Below are positions 1-7,726 of a stretch of 37,192 nt of DNA, one piece after another. Both the position numbers and the translations under genes were made by a program. The notes below the pieces were generated by a model, which was not told the DNA's origin, ran no database searches, and saw nothing but the letters and a program-made list of their open reading frames with translations. The DNA is from JAAYCI01 sp031551695 (GTDB taxonomy: Bacteria; Bacillota; Clostridia; Oscillospirales; Ruminococcaceae). Each line of letters starts with the position of its first letter. Positions within the stretch are counted from its first letter, which is position 1. The stretch lies in the NCBI GenBank assembly GCA_031551695.1, contig JAVBNG010000059.1, positions 1-37,192 on the forward strand, written 5' to 3'.

Positions 1-1121
1 TTTTTGCGCAGGCGGGTGGCCATGAAATCGCTGCCCAGGGTGTACAGCACAGCCACCGTGGGCACGCCCAGCAGCATACCCATGAAACCGAACAGCCCGC
101 CGCCCACGATGATGGCCACCAGCACCCACAGGGCGGGCAGACCGGTGGAATCGCCCAAAATCTTCGGACCGATGACGTTTCCGTCCAGCTGCTGCAGCAG
201 GATGATGAAAATAACAAACACCAGCGCGCTCAGGGGGTTCACCATTAAGAGGATCATGGCGCAGGGAACGGCCCCGATGAACGGCCCGAAAAAGGGGATG
301 ATGTTTGTGACGCCGATGACCACGGAAATGAGCAGGATAAACGGCATGGGAATGAAGAAATTTGCCACAAACAAGAACACGAAGCAAATGATGCCGATGA
401 TGGCGCTATCTAAAATTTTGCCGCTGATGAAGCCGGAAAACACCCGGTTGGAAAGGTCTGCCACGTAGTACACACGGTCTGCCTTTGGCGCCGGCAAAAA
501 GGCGTAGGCCACCTTGCGCATTTGGAACAGCAGTTTTTCCTTGCTGGCCAGCATGTAGATGGACGCGATGAAGCCTGTGAGCACGCTGATGATGCCGCTG
601 CCGAACTGGAAGGTCCAGTTCAGCACGCTGGGCAGGCTGCTGCGCAACAGATTCATCAGCCGTGTCACCACGTCCTGATAGCTCACCATAATAAAATCAA
701 GATTTTCGGGGGCGATATCATAGGTGTCGGAAAGCCATTGGCCAAGGTTCTGCATATTATTCAGGTATGCCGGGATGTTTTGCATCAGCGTGCGCAGGGA
801 GTTGATGACTTCCGGCAGCAACAGCCGCACGGCCAGCATCAGCAGGGCCAGGGCCAAACTATACACGATGAGGATGGAAATGACCCGCCGGTATTTTACC
901 TTTTTCAAAAAGCGGTTTTCCAAAAATACCAGGGGGATGTTCAAAAGATAGGCGAGAACAAGCCCGCCCAAAAACGGCGCAAACAGCTTCACAAACCAGA
1001 GGATGGAGGACCAGACCTGTTTAAAATTAAACAGCAATATGAACAAAACAACACCCACGCAGACAAGGATGAGGTTCGGCAGCAGTTTTTTCCATAGGAT
1101 TTTGCGGTCGCTGTCTTTCAA
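1..1121 (-). CDS. AI-2E family transporter (N-terminal part, runs off the window)
   Basis: Translating the minus strand from a TTG at 1121 gives an open frame of about 373 codons that leaves the window at position 1, so the C-terminus is missing. The protein is a multi-helix membrane protein. Near the visible end it has the family's conserved stretch GVTNIIPFFGPFIGAVP, followed by QQLDGNVIGPKILG, which places it in the AI-2E/PerM family (PF01594). Members are polytopic exporters or permeases; some export autoinducer-2 or act as Na+/H+ antiporters, and the substrate here cannot be told. The TTG start is chosen because GGAGGG (1130-1135) lies 8 nt upstream and no better start fits. It follows the HPr-like gene in the same direction with an 86-nt gap, so the two may be cotranscribed. 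Confidence 0.9.
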   Translation of the reverse strand, partial: MKDSDRKILWKKLLPNLILVCVGVVLFILLFNFKQVWSSILWFVKLFAPFLGGLVLAYLLNIPLVFLENRFLKKVKYRRVISILIVYSLALALLMLAVRLLLPEVINSLRTLMQNIPAYLNNMQNLGQWLSDTYDIAPENLDFIMVSYQDVVTRLMNLLRSSLPSVLNWTFQFGSGIISVLTGFIASIYMLASKEKLLFQMRKVAYAFLPAPKADRVYYVADLSNRVFSGFISGKILDSAIIGIICFVFLFVANFFIPMPFILLISVVIGVTNIIPFFGPFIGAVPCAMILLMVNPLSALVFVIFIILLQQLDGNVIGPKILGDSTGLPALWVLVAIIVGGGLFGFMGMLLGVPTVAVLYTLGSDFMATRLRK

Positions 1122-1207
1122 AACTCAATCCCTCCGCGCGGGTGTTTACGATTTAATGAATCTATGGCGGCGGGTTCGCACCGCCTGTTTACCATACGGT
1201 TTGCCTG

Positions 1208-1435
1208 CTACACGTTTTCACCAATGTCTTTGATGGCGTCGTGGAAGGCGGTGTTTTCGCTTACCAGCAGGATGGGCTCGGTGAAATCCAGCGCATACAT
1301 GCCGATGTAGCTTTTCGCGTCGATGATGATGCTGCCGTCCTGGGAGTGGATACCCACGTCGTCGGGGCATTCCACGGCTTTGCGTTGGATGTCCTGCAGC
1401 TCGTTGATATAGTTGATTTTCTTTTTGCTGATCAT
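1208..1435 (-). CDS. HPr-like small protein lacking the phosphorylatable histidine
   Basis: A 75-residue protein starting at ATG 1435, with AAGGAG 9 nt upstream. The C-terminal half, DAKSYIGMYALDF then EPILLVSE, follows the HPr fold signature (AKSIMGVMSL, then the last strand and helix) of the phosphotransferase-system phosphocarrier. The N-terminal active-site loop of true HPr (GLHARPA with His15) is not recognisable: the equivalent stretch reads KINYINELQDIQRKA, with no histidine. A classical phosphotransfer role is therefore unlikely; a regulatory or structural HPr-fold role is inference. An upstream in-frame ATG at 1510 would add 25 lysine- and glutamate-rich residues but has no ribosome site. 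It lies upstream of the AI-2E-type gene in the same direction. Confidence 0.7.
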   Translation of the reverse strand: MISKKKINYINELQDIQRKAVECPDDVGIHSQDGSIIIDAKSYIGMYALDFTEPILLVSENTAFHDAIKDIGENV

Positions 1436-1471
1436 AACCGTATTCTCCTTACGCTTTTTCTGTTGTTTATT

Positions 1472-1504
1472 TTCTTCCGTGTTTTTTAGTATAACACGGA
1501 AGAA
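1472..1504 (-). promoter_or_regulatory. 12-bp inverted repeat around a candidate promoter -10 of the HPr-like gene
   Basis: TTCTTCCGTGTT (1472-1483) and AACACGGAAGAA (1493-1504) are perfect reverse complements separated by 9 nt. On the minus strand TATACT (1493-1488), a good -10 hexamer, lies in the spacer and the edge of one arm; the -35 at 17 bp is weak. The arms are not followed by a T-run on either strand, so an operator is more likely than a terminator. The rest of 1505-1678 shows no gene I can support. Confidence 0.5.
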
Positions 1505-1678
1505 TGGCAAAAGGAAGCCGGAACAACATTTTTGGCTTCACAAGGATATTGCGGCCAATCTTGTGAAAATGTGCGCCGGAAGGAAACAACCATTTGTATA
1601 TTTCTCCAAAAAAATTTGTGATAACTTGGTGTAAAACCTTCAAATAGCCGGAATTGCGGCCATGGATGCCGCAAAGCA

Positions 1679-1707
1679 TTGCATATTTATAAAGAGGATA
1701 GTATAAT
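1679..1707 (+). promoter_or_regulatory. sigma-A promoter of the liv operon
   Basis: TTGCAT (1679-1684), a 17-bp spacer and a perfect TATAAT (1702-1707) stand 37 bp before the livJ start codon. The leader is short (about 30 nt) and carries AGGAGG at 1730-1735, leaving no room for a riboswitch or T-box. Confidence 0.75.
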
Positions 1708-1744
1708 TTGTAACTATCATGAGAACACAAGGAGGAAGAAACCC

Positions 1745-2983
1745 ATGAAAAAAGTATTGAGCATTTTCCTGGCCGCCATGCTCGTTTTCGCGCTGGCTGC
1801 GTGCGGCGGCACCACCTCTTCCAGCAGCGAGGCTGCGAGTGAAGCGACCTCGGAGAGCGCCGCGCCCGCCGAGGGAGATTCGAGCACTGCCGAAATCGGT
1901 GGCGAAGCCGCTGCCCCCAGCGGTGACGCCATTGTCATCGGCGGCTTGGCGCCGCTTACCGGCGATGTGAGCGAGTACGGCATTGCGTCGAGCAACGGCA
2001 GCAAGCTGGCCGTTGAGGAGATCAACGCAGCCGGCGGCGTTTTGGGCCGCCCGGTGGAGTTCCCGTTGTACGACGAGCAGGGCGACGCCACCGAAGCCAC
2101 CAACGCTTACAACCGTTTGGTGCAGCAGGACAAGATCATCGCGCTGGTTGGAGACGTGACCACGAAGCCCACCATCGCCGTGGCGCAAAAGGCCGTGCAG
2201 GATGAAATCCCCATGATCACCCCCACAGGCTCCGGCGCCGAAATCACCAAAATCGGCGACAATATCTTCCGCGCCTGCTTTACAGACCCCTACCAGGGCG
2301 AACTGATGGCCCATTACGCGCAGGACAAGCTGGGCGCCAAAAAAGTGGCCCTGCTGTACGACACGGGCGACGACTACTCCGCCGGCATTGCCGAAGTGTT
2401 CAACCGGGTTGCCGGCGAGCTTGGCATGGAAGTGGTGGCGAACGAAGGCTACCAGAGCGGCGCGACAGACTTCAACAGCCAGCTGACGAAAATCAAGAAC
2501 GCCGGCCCGGACGTGGTGATGGCCCCGTGCTACTACACCGACGCCATTAATATTTTGGTGCAGGCACGCGGTATCGGCATGGAAATGCCCTTCCTCGGCC
2601 CGGACGGCTGGGACAGCGTTATTCGCGAAATCGATTCGTCCAACTACGACGCGCTGAACAATTCTTTCTACTGCAGCCAGTATTCCAGCCAGAACCCCAG
2701 CCCCGAGCTGGAAGCGTTCATGACGAAGTACAAGGACGCCTACGGCATTGAGCTGAACATGTTCGCCATCCTGGGCTACGACGCCATGCACATGATGGCC
2801 AAGGCTATCAACGAGGCCGGCAGCGAAGACCCGGCGGCCATTGTGGCGGCGCTGCAAAACCTGGAGTATGAAAGCCTGACCGGCCCTGTGGATTTCCGCG
2901 GCGGCAACGACCCCGCCCGTACCGGTTACATCGTGGAGTTCAAGGACGGCAGCGAGGAAGTGCTGGGCGCTTACAACTTCTAG
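1745..2983 (+). CDS. livJ: branched-chain amino acid ABC transporter, substrate-binding lipoprotein
   Basis: A 412-residue extracytoplasmic binding protein that captures leucine, isoleucine or valine (or related amino acids) and delivers it to the LivH-LivM permease. The N-terminus is a lipoprotein signal, MKKVLSIFLAAMLVFALAAC, with the lipobox cysteine at residue 20, followed by a Ser/Ala/Glu-rich linker to about residue 60. The mature domain starts with IVIGGLAPLTGDVSEYG, typical of the type I periplasmic-binding fold of LivJ proteins, and runs to the end (PF13458-type). The start is ATG 1745, with AGGAGG 9 nt upstream; a longer frame from 1679 would begin inside the promoter. It is first in the livJHMGF-azlCD operon; a strong hairpin after it may let it be made in excess, as is usual for binding proteins. 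Confidence 0.95.
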   Translation: MKKVLSIFLAAMLVFALAACGGTTSSSSEAASEATSESAAPAEGDSSTAEIGGEAAAPSGDAIVIGGLAPLTGDVSEYGIASSNGSKLAVEEINAAGGVLGRPVEFPLYDEQGDATEATNAYNRLVQQDKIIALVGDVTTKPTIAVAQKAVQDEIPMITPTGSGAEITKIGDNIFRACFTDPYQGELMAHYAQDKLGAKKVALLYDTGDDYSAGIAEVFNRVAGELGMEVVANEGYQSGATDFNSQLTKIKNAGPDVVMAPCYYTDAINILVQARGIGMEMPFLGPDGWDSVIREIDSSNYDALNNSFYCSQYSSQNPSPELEAFMTKYKDAYGIELNMFAILGYDAMHMMAKAINEAGSEDPAAIVAALQNLEYESLTGPVDFRGGNDPARTGYIVEFKDGSEEVLGAYNF

Positions 2984-3064
2984 AGTAACCTGCCCACTTT
3001 GTTTTCATTGTTTCGAAAGCTTGCGTAAAATGTTTCACCCGGCCGCCGCATAACGCGGCCGAGT

Positions 3065-3098
3065 GCTTTAAGCCCCGCAGGAGTGCGGGGCTTAAAGC
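3065..3098 (+). terminator. strong 15-bp hairpin between livJ and livH
   Basis: GCTTTAAGCCCCGCA (3065-3079) and its exact complement (3084-3098) are separated by GGAG. The stem is not directly followed by a T-run; the nearest T-rich stretch starts about 16 nt later. A smaller GC hairpin precedes it at about 3042-3065. It may act as a partial terminator or an mRNA-protecting structure that raises livJ over livHMGF. Confidence 0.6.
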
Positions 3099-3174
3099 GC
3101 AGAATGCGGCTTGCTTTTGTTTTTAAAACGTTAAATTTTTGGCACTCTGGTGCAGCCGGTAAGGGGTGGTGCTC

Positions 3175-4050
3175 TTGTACTTTTTGTCTCAACTGTTCAA
3201 CGGCCTTGGCGTGGGCAGCATTTACGCGCTTGTGGCGCTGGGCTACAGTATGGTGTACGGCGTGGTGAAGCTCATTAACTTTGCCCACGGCGACATCATC
3301 ATGGTGGGCAGTTACATGATTTTGATGGTGCTGGGCATGAACGGCCCGCTGTGGGCCGCCATTTTGGCGTCCATCGTGTTTTGCGCCGTTGTGGGCGTGG
3401 TGATAGAGCGGGTGGCCTACCACCGTTTGCTTACCCACGGCGCGCCGCGCATTGCGCTGCTCATCACCGCCATCGGCGTTTCGCTGTTTTTGCAAAACCT
3501 GTACCAGCTCATTTTCGGCTCCAACTCCGTGAGCATGCCGCGCATGTTCAGCCTGCCGGAAATCCACTTTGGCGGCGTGCCCATCCAGAATACCATCCTG
3601 AACGTGGTGGTGGCCTTGGCCATGATGGCCGTGCTGGAGCTGCTGGTAAACAAGACAAAAATAGGCAAGGCCATGCGCGCCACCAGCGAGGACCCCGGCG
3701 CCGCTATTTTGATGGGCATTAACACAAACCAGGTGATTTTGTTTACCTTCGCCGTAGGCTCGGCCCTGGCGGCAGTGGGCGCCGTGCTGTACACCAACAC
3801 ATATATGCAAATCCGCCCCTACATGGGCGGCATGCTGGGGCTGAAGGCCTTTGTGGCGGCCGTGTTTGGCGGCATCGGCAGCATTCCGGGCGCCATGGTG
3901 GGCGCCTTGGTGCTGGGCGTTGCTGAAAGCCTGAACAATGCCTACGGCCAAAGTACGGTCACGGACGCCGTTGTGTTCGCGCTTCTCATTGTCATTTTGC
4001 TTGTAAAGCCCGCCGGGCTTTTGGGCAAGCATGTGAAAGAGAAGGTGTAA
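3175..4050 (+). CDS. livH: branched-chain amino acid ABC transporter permease LivH
   Basis: One of the two membrane subunits that form the amino-acid channel with LivM. The N-terminus (LYFLSQLFNGLGVGSIYALVALG, then YSMVYGVVKLINFAHGD) is diagnostic of LivH (PF02653), and the roughly 291-residue length and multiple hydrophobic segments are normal. The C-terminal part GLKAFVAAVFGGIGSIPGAM is the conserved cytoplasmic loop that contacts the ATPases. I place the start at TTG 3175 because AAGGGG (3161-3166) lies 8 nt before it; in-frame GTGs at 3166 and 3169 lie within or against that ribosome site. The livM start codon follows the stop after a single base. Confidence 0.93.
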   Translation: MYFLSQLFNGLGVGSIYALVALGYSMVYGVVKLINFAHGDIIMVGSYMILMVLGMNGPLWAAILASIVFCAVVGVVIERVAYHRLLTHGAPRIALLITAIGVSLFLQNLYQLIFGSNSVSMPRMFSLPEIHFGGVPIQNTILNVVVALAMMAVLELLVNKTKIGKAMRATSEDPGAAILMGINTNQVILFTFAVGSALAAVGAVLYTNTYMQIRPYMGGMLGLKAFVAAVFGGIGSIPGAMVGALVLGVAESLNNAYGQSTVTDAVVFALLIVILLVKPAGLLGKHVKEKV

Positions 4051-4051
4051 C

Positions 4052-5095
4052 ATGGCGCAGAAACCCATGACCAAAACAAAAAAACGCGCCATTGCAAGCG
4101 GTGTTACGTTTTTGTTTGTACTGGCGGTGTATTTCCTTGTGCGCACGCTGATTATTAAGGGCATTATCAACACCTATGTGGGCGACCTTGTGAACGTGGC
4201 CTGCATCAACATCATTGCTGCGGTAAGCCTGAACATGGTGACGGGCCTGTTGGGCCAGCTGGTGCTGGGGCAGGCGGGCTTTATGCTGGTGGGTGCCTAC
4301 GCGGCGGCCATGTTCACCCGGGCAATGGGCGAGGCCGGCTGGGACCTGCACCTCTCCTTGCCGGTGGGGCTGGTAATTGCGGGGCTTGTGGCGGCGGTGT
4401 TCGGCCTGCTCATCGGCATTCCGGCCCTGCGCCTGCGCGGCGACTACCTCGCCATCATCACGCTGGGCTTTGGTGAAATCATCCGCGTCATTGCCAACAA
4501 CCTCACCTTTACAAACGGCGCTAAGGGCTATTACGGCTTTCCCACTTTTTCCAGCCGCACCCAGCCCACGGGCATGTTCGATTACCTGTTTTTGATTGCT
4601 GCCTTCGCCATCGCCTTCAGCTATACATTCGGCACGTCCCGCCACGGTCGCGCCGTGCGCAGCATCCGCGAGGACGAAATTGCCGCCGAATCCAGCGGCA
4701 TCCACACCACCTATTACAAGCTGCTTACTTTCATGCTCAGCGCATTTTTTGCGGGCGTGGCCGGCGGCTTGTACGCCCACCAAGTGGGCGTTATCGACCC
4801 CGCCCGCTTTGATTTCAACCGATCGGTAGAGATTTTGATGATGGTGGTGCTGGGCGGCATGGGCTCCATCACCGGCAGCGTCATCTCGGCGTCGGTGCTG
4901 TCCATTTTGCCGGAGGTGCTGCGCGGCTTCTCCAACTACCGCATGCTGGTGTACAGCGTGGTGCTGGTTGTGGTGATGCTGTTCCGCCCGAAGGGGCTGC
5001 TTGGCCGCGCGGAAATCAGCATCATTGGGCCGTTTGAAAAGCTGAGGGCCTGGTTCACCGGCAAAAAGGCCGAAGGCAAAGGAGGCGGCGCATGA
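4052..5095 (+). CDS. livM: branched-chain amino acid ABC transporter permease LivM
   Basis: The second permease subunit, 347 residues. It contains the LivM hallmarks VACINIIAAVSLNMVTGLLGQL and GQAGFMLVGAYAAA, then IPALRLRGDYLAIITLGFGE near the middle (the EAA-like loop region) and MVVLGGMGSITGSV towards the end (PF02653). The N-terminus is short, with one helix before the core. ATG 4052 has AGAAGG just upstream. The stop overlaps the livG start in an ATGA, which points to translational coupling. It works with LivH in the membrane; LivG and LivF drive transport from the cytoplasm. Confidence 0.94.
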   Translation: MAQKPMTKTKKRAIASGVTFLFVLAVYFLVRTLIIKGIINTYVGDLVNVACINIIAAVSLNMVTGLLGQLVLGQAGFMLVGAYAAAMFTRAMGEAGWDLHLSLPVGLVIAGLVAAVFGLLIGIPALRLRGDYLAIITLGFGEIIRVIANNLTFTNGAKGYYGFPTFSSRTQPTGMFDYLFLIAAFAIAFSYTFGTSRHGRAVRSIREDEIAAESSGIHTTYYKLLTFMLSAFFAGVAGGLYAHQVGVIDPARFDFNRSVEILMMVVLGGMGSITGSVISASVLSILPEVLRGFSNYRMLVYSVVLVVVMLFRPKGLLGRAEISIIGPFEKLRAWFTGKKAEGKGGGA

Positions 5096-5874
5096 GCAAG
5101 ATGGTGCTGCAAGTAGAGGATTTGAGCGTCTTTTTCGGCGGCCTTGTCGCCGTGGACGGCGTGAGTTTTTACATTAAAGAAGGCCAGATTGTCGGGCTCA
5201 TCGGCCCAAACGGCGCGGGCAAAACCACCATTTTCAACCTGCTTACCGGCGTGTACGCCCCCACACGGGGCGATATTTACCTCGACGGCAAGAGCATTTT
5301 AAAGAAAAAGACCTACCAGCGCAGCCAGCTGGGCATTGCGCGCACCTTTCAGAACATCCGGCTGTTCAAGGATATGTCCGTTATCGACAACGTGAAAACG
5401 GCCATGAACGGCTTGATGAACTACAATATGTTTTCCGGTGCGTTCCGTGGCCCGGGCTACCGCGCCCAGGAGCGCAAAACCAGCTTCAACGCCCACGAGC
5501 TATTACAGGTGATGGGCCTGGACGAGCACGCCCACGACATGGCGCGTAATTTGCCCTATGGGCAGCAGCGCAAGCTGGAGATTGCACGGGCGCTTGCGTC
5601 GAACCCGCACGTGCTGCTGCTGGACGAACCCGCCGCCGGCATGAACCCGACGGAGACGCAGGATTTACTGGACACGATTTTAATGATCCGCAAAAAGTAC
5701 GATTTGAGCATTTTGCTTATCGAGCACGACATGAACTTTGTGATGGGCATTTGCGAGTATATTTTTGTGCTGGACTATGGCCGTATGATTGCGGCCGGTG
5801 AGCCGGAGGCCGTGCAGCAAAACCCGCAGGTAATCGCGGCGTATCTGGGGGGTGAGCAAGTTGACGATGCTTGA
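5092..5874 (+). CDS. livG: branched-chain amino acid ABC transporter ATPase LivG
   Basis: A 260-residue cytoplasmic ATPase of the importer. Walker A is GPNGAGKTT at residues 38-46, the signature is the LivG-type variant LPYGQQRKLEIARAL, Walker B is VLLLDEPAAGMNP, and the H-loop histidine is in LIEHDM. The C-terminal extension after the H-loop (YGRMIAAGEPEAVQ) is the usual BCA_ABC_TP_C region. The ATG at 5092 overlaps the livM stop by four bases and has GGAGG at 5081-5085. The 3' end overlaps livF. Confidence 0.95.
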   Translation: MSKMVLQVEDLSVFFGGLVAVDGVSFYIKEGQIVGLIGPNGAGKTTIFNLLTGVYAPTRGDIYLDGKSILKKKTYQRSQLGIARTFQNIRLFKDMSVIDNVKTAMNGLMNYNMFSGAFRGPGYRAQERKTSFNAHELLQVMGLDEHAHDMARNLPYGQQRKLEIARALASNPHVLLLDEPAAGMNPTETQDLLDTILMIRKKYDLSILLIEHDMNFVMGICEYIFVLDYGRMIAAGEPEAVQQNPQVIAAYLGGEQVDDA

Positions 5875-6571
5875 GGTGAAAAATCTTGAGGTGTATTACG
5901 ACGCCATCCACGCTATAAAGGATATCAGCTTTACAGTGGAGGGGGGCGAGATCGTCACACTCATCGGGGCCAACGGCGCGGGCAAAACTACCACGCTGCA
6001 CGCGGTTTCGGGTTTATTAAAGCCGCGCAGCGGGGCCATTGAATTTTGCGGCGAAAACCTGCTTGCCACAAAGCCTCACCAAATCATTGGCATGGGCCTT
6101 GCGCAGGTGCCGGAAGGCCGCCGCGTATTCGCCAGCATGACGGTGAAGGAAAACCTTGAGATGGGCGCCTACAGCCGAACAGACCCCACCGGCGTGCGCG
6201 AGGATTACGACAGGGTGCTTACCATGCTGCCGCGCTTAAAAGAGCGCCGCCGCCAGATGGCGGGGACCTTATCGGGCGGCGAGCAACAGATGCTGGCCAT
6301 TGGCCGCGCGCTGATGGCAAGCCCGCGCATGCTGCTGCTGGACGAGCCGTCCATGGGCCTTTCGCCGCTGCTGGTGCAGGAGATTTTCCGCACCATCCAG
6401 GACGTGAACAAAAGCGGCGTGACCATTTTGCTGGTGGAACAAAACGCGAAAATGGCGCTGGATATCGCCACGCGGGCCTATGTGCTGGAGACAGGGCGCA
6501 TCGCCATGAGCGGCCCGGCGGCGGAGCTTAGCGACAATCCTGAAGTGCGAAAGGCGTACCTTGGTGGATAA
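5861..6571 (+). CDS. livF: branched-chain amino acid ABC transporter ATPase LivF
   Basis: The second ATPase of the importer, pairing with LivG. It has Walker A GANGAGKTT, the Q-loop region AQVPEGRRVFASMTVKENL that is typical of LivF, the signature LSGGEQQMLAIGRAL and Walker B MLLLDEPSMGLSP. The start is uncertain: GTG 5852, TTG 5861 and ATG 5867 are all in frame. I use TTG 5861 because the GGGGTGA-type ribosome site (about 5848-5855) is best spaced for it; ATG 5867 would give the usual family start MLEVKNLEVYY. It overlaps livG upstream and azlC downstream, so it lies in a tight operon. Confidence 0.93.
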   Translation: MTMLEVKNLEVYYDAIHAIKDISFTVEGGEIVTLIGANGAGKTTTLHAVSGLLKPRSGAIEFCGENLLATKPHQIIGMGLAQVPEGRRVFASMTVKENLEMGAYSRTDPTGVREDYDRVLTMLPRLKERRRQMAGTLSGGEQQMLAIGRALMASPRMLLLDEPSMGLSPLLVQEIFRTIQDVNKSGVTILLVEQNAKMALDIATRAYVLETGRIAMSGPAAELSDNPEVRKAYLGG

Positions 6572-7313
6572 CAAACAAACGGCGCGCAACGTGATGAAAG
6601 CGGCGTTCCCGCTCACCGTGCCGGTGATGACAGGCTACCTGTTTATGGGGATGGCCTTTGGCATTTTGCTTGCCAGCAAGGGCTATGCCCCGGTGTGGGC
6701 TTTTTTGATGGCGCTGGTGATTTACGCCGGCAGCGGCCAATTTGTGGCCGTGGGGCTGATGGCGGCGGGGTTCCATCCAGTCACCACCTTTTTTATGACG
6801 CTGGTGGTGAACGCGCGGCACATTTTTTATGGCATCTCCATGCTGGACAAGTTCAAGATATTCGGCCGCGAAAAATGGTACATGATTTTTTCGCTTACGG
6901 ACGAGACCTTTGCGCTGCTCTCCTCCGCAAAGGCGCCGGAGGGCATGAGCGAACGCAAATTTATGCTGGCCATCGCCATGATGGACCAGAGCTATTGGAT
7001 CACCGGGTGCACCGTGGGCGGGCTCATCGGCTATTTTTTGCCGTCCGCCGCCGGCGGCATCGACTATACCAAAGGCATCGATTTCGTGATGACGGCGCTG
7101 TTCGTTGTCATTTTTCTGGAGCAATGGAAGGTGAGGCAAAACCGCACGCCCGCGCTCATCGGGCTTGGGGTCTCCATCGTGTGCCGCCTGGTGTTTGGGC
7201 CGCAGTGGTTCATTTTGGCCGCCATGGCCGTGATGGTGGTGGTGTTCAGTTTGTTGAAAAAGCCGTTTGAGAGGAGTGAGGACAATGCCCGCAACGCCGA
7301 CAACCTCTCTTGA
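6564..7313 (+). CDS. azlC: AzlC family branched-chain amino acid exporter, large subunit
   Basis: About 249 residues with several membrane helices. GYLFMGMAFGILLASKGY, YAGSGQFVAVGLM, NARHIFYGISML and the Asp/Glu pair in SLTDETFALLSS are the characteristic segments of AzlC/YgaZ proteins (PF03591). With AzlD these form a two-subunit exporter for branched-chain amino acids and the analogue 4-azaleucine. The start is GTG 6564 (TTG 6561 is also possible), with AAAGG 9 nt upstream, giving an 8-base overlap with livF. Finding this efflux family in direct overlap with an importer of the same substrate class is notable. Its 3' end overlaps azlD by 29 bases. Confidence 0.92.
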   Translation: MDNKQTARNVMKAAFPLTVPVMTGYLFMGMAFGILLASKGYAPVWAFLMALVIYAGSGQFVAVGLMAAGFHPVTTFFMTLVVNARHIFYGISMLDKFKIFGREKWYMIFSLTDETFALLSSAKAPEGMSERKFMLAIAMMDQSYWITGCTVGGLIGYFLPSAAGGIDYTKGIDFVMTALFVVIFLEQWKVRQNRTPALIGLGVSIVCRLVFGPQWFILAAMAVMVVVFSLLKKPFERSEDNARNADNLS

Positions 7314-7629
7314 AACGGCCATTCTGGTGGCGCTGATGGCCATCGCCACCTTCCTCACACGCTCGGCGGCCTTTGTGGCCTTTCCCGCCGGGCGCAAAAC
7401 GCCGCGGTTCATCACGTACCTCGGCCGCGTTTTACCCTATGCCATCACCGCTATGCTCATCGTGTTCTGTCTGAAGGACACGGTGATTCTGTCTTGGCCT
7501 TACGGCATTCCAGAGGCCATCTCTATCGCCGTGGTGGCGGGGGTGTTTTTGCTGTCGAAAAATTCGCTGCTTGCCATTGCCGGCGGCACGGTGCTGTATA
7601 TGGCCTTGGTGCAGATGGTGTTTGTATAA
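7285..7629 (+). CDS. azlD: AzlD family branched-chain amino acid exporter, small subunit
   Basis: A 114-residue membrane protein with about four helices, including TFLTRSAAFVAFPAGRKTPRF-type and LGRVLPYAITAMLIVFCL segments typical of AzlD (PF05437). It acts with AzlC in the membrane. The start is ATG 7285, with GAGGAG (7271-7276) 8 nt upstream; the frame opens earlier at 7267, but that would place the start before the ribosome site. It is the last gene of the liv-azl operon: the next gene has its own promoter 18 bp after the stop. Confidence 0.9.
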   Translation: MPATPTTSLETAILVALMAIATFLTRSAAFVAFPAGRKTPRFITYLGRVLPYAITAMLIVFCLKDTVILSWPYGIPEAISIAVVAGVFLLSKNSLLAIAGGTVLYMALVQMVFV

Positions 7630-7646
7630 ACAAAGGCCCCCGGCGG

Positions 7647-7676
7647 TTGACAACATGGCTGCCGGGCCGATATACT
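7647..7676 (+). promoter_or_regulatory. sigma-A promoter of the ECF transporter operon
   Basis: A perfect -35, TTGACA (7647-7652), an 18-bp spacer and TATACT (7671-7676) lie 50 bp before the ecfS start. A CCCGGC/GCCGGG hairpin (about 7638-7666) overlaps the promoter and could also weakly end the liv-azl transcript. The leader is only about 45 nt, too short for a thiamin, cobalamin or SAM riboswitch. Confidence 0.75.
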
Positions 7677-7726
7677 TTGTTGTGTGGGGTTTTAAGTCAT
7701 CATAACTGTGTAGAAGGAGCGGTCAT

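Noticed and set aside
1467..1730. Open frames of 62-87 codons on the minus strand between the HPr-like gene and livJ
   Set aside because: They lack ribosome sites and recognisable domains, and overlap the livJ promoter region.
1708..1744. Possible riboswitch or T-box leader before livJ
   Set aside because: The leader is only about 30 nt and has no specifier or antiterminator structure.
1640..2857. Open frame of 405 codons on the minus strand across livJ
   Set aside because: It is antisense to a certain LivJ gene, rich in His/Arg/Gly/Ala as expected of a shadow frame in GC-rich DNA, and has no recognisable domain.
3048..3056. Single CATAACG half-site after livJ
   Set aside because: No matching inverted half at the required 8-bp spacing, so it is not counted as a ModE-like operator.
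7677..7726. Possible vitamin riboswitch before the ECF operon
   Set aside because: Only about 45 nt lie between the promoter and the start codon, and no conserved riboswitch core is seen.
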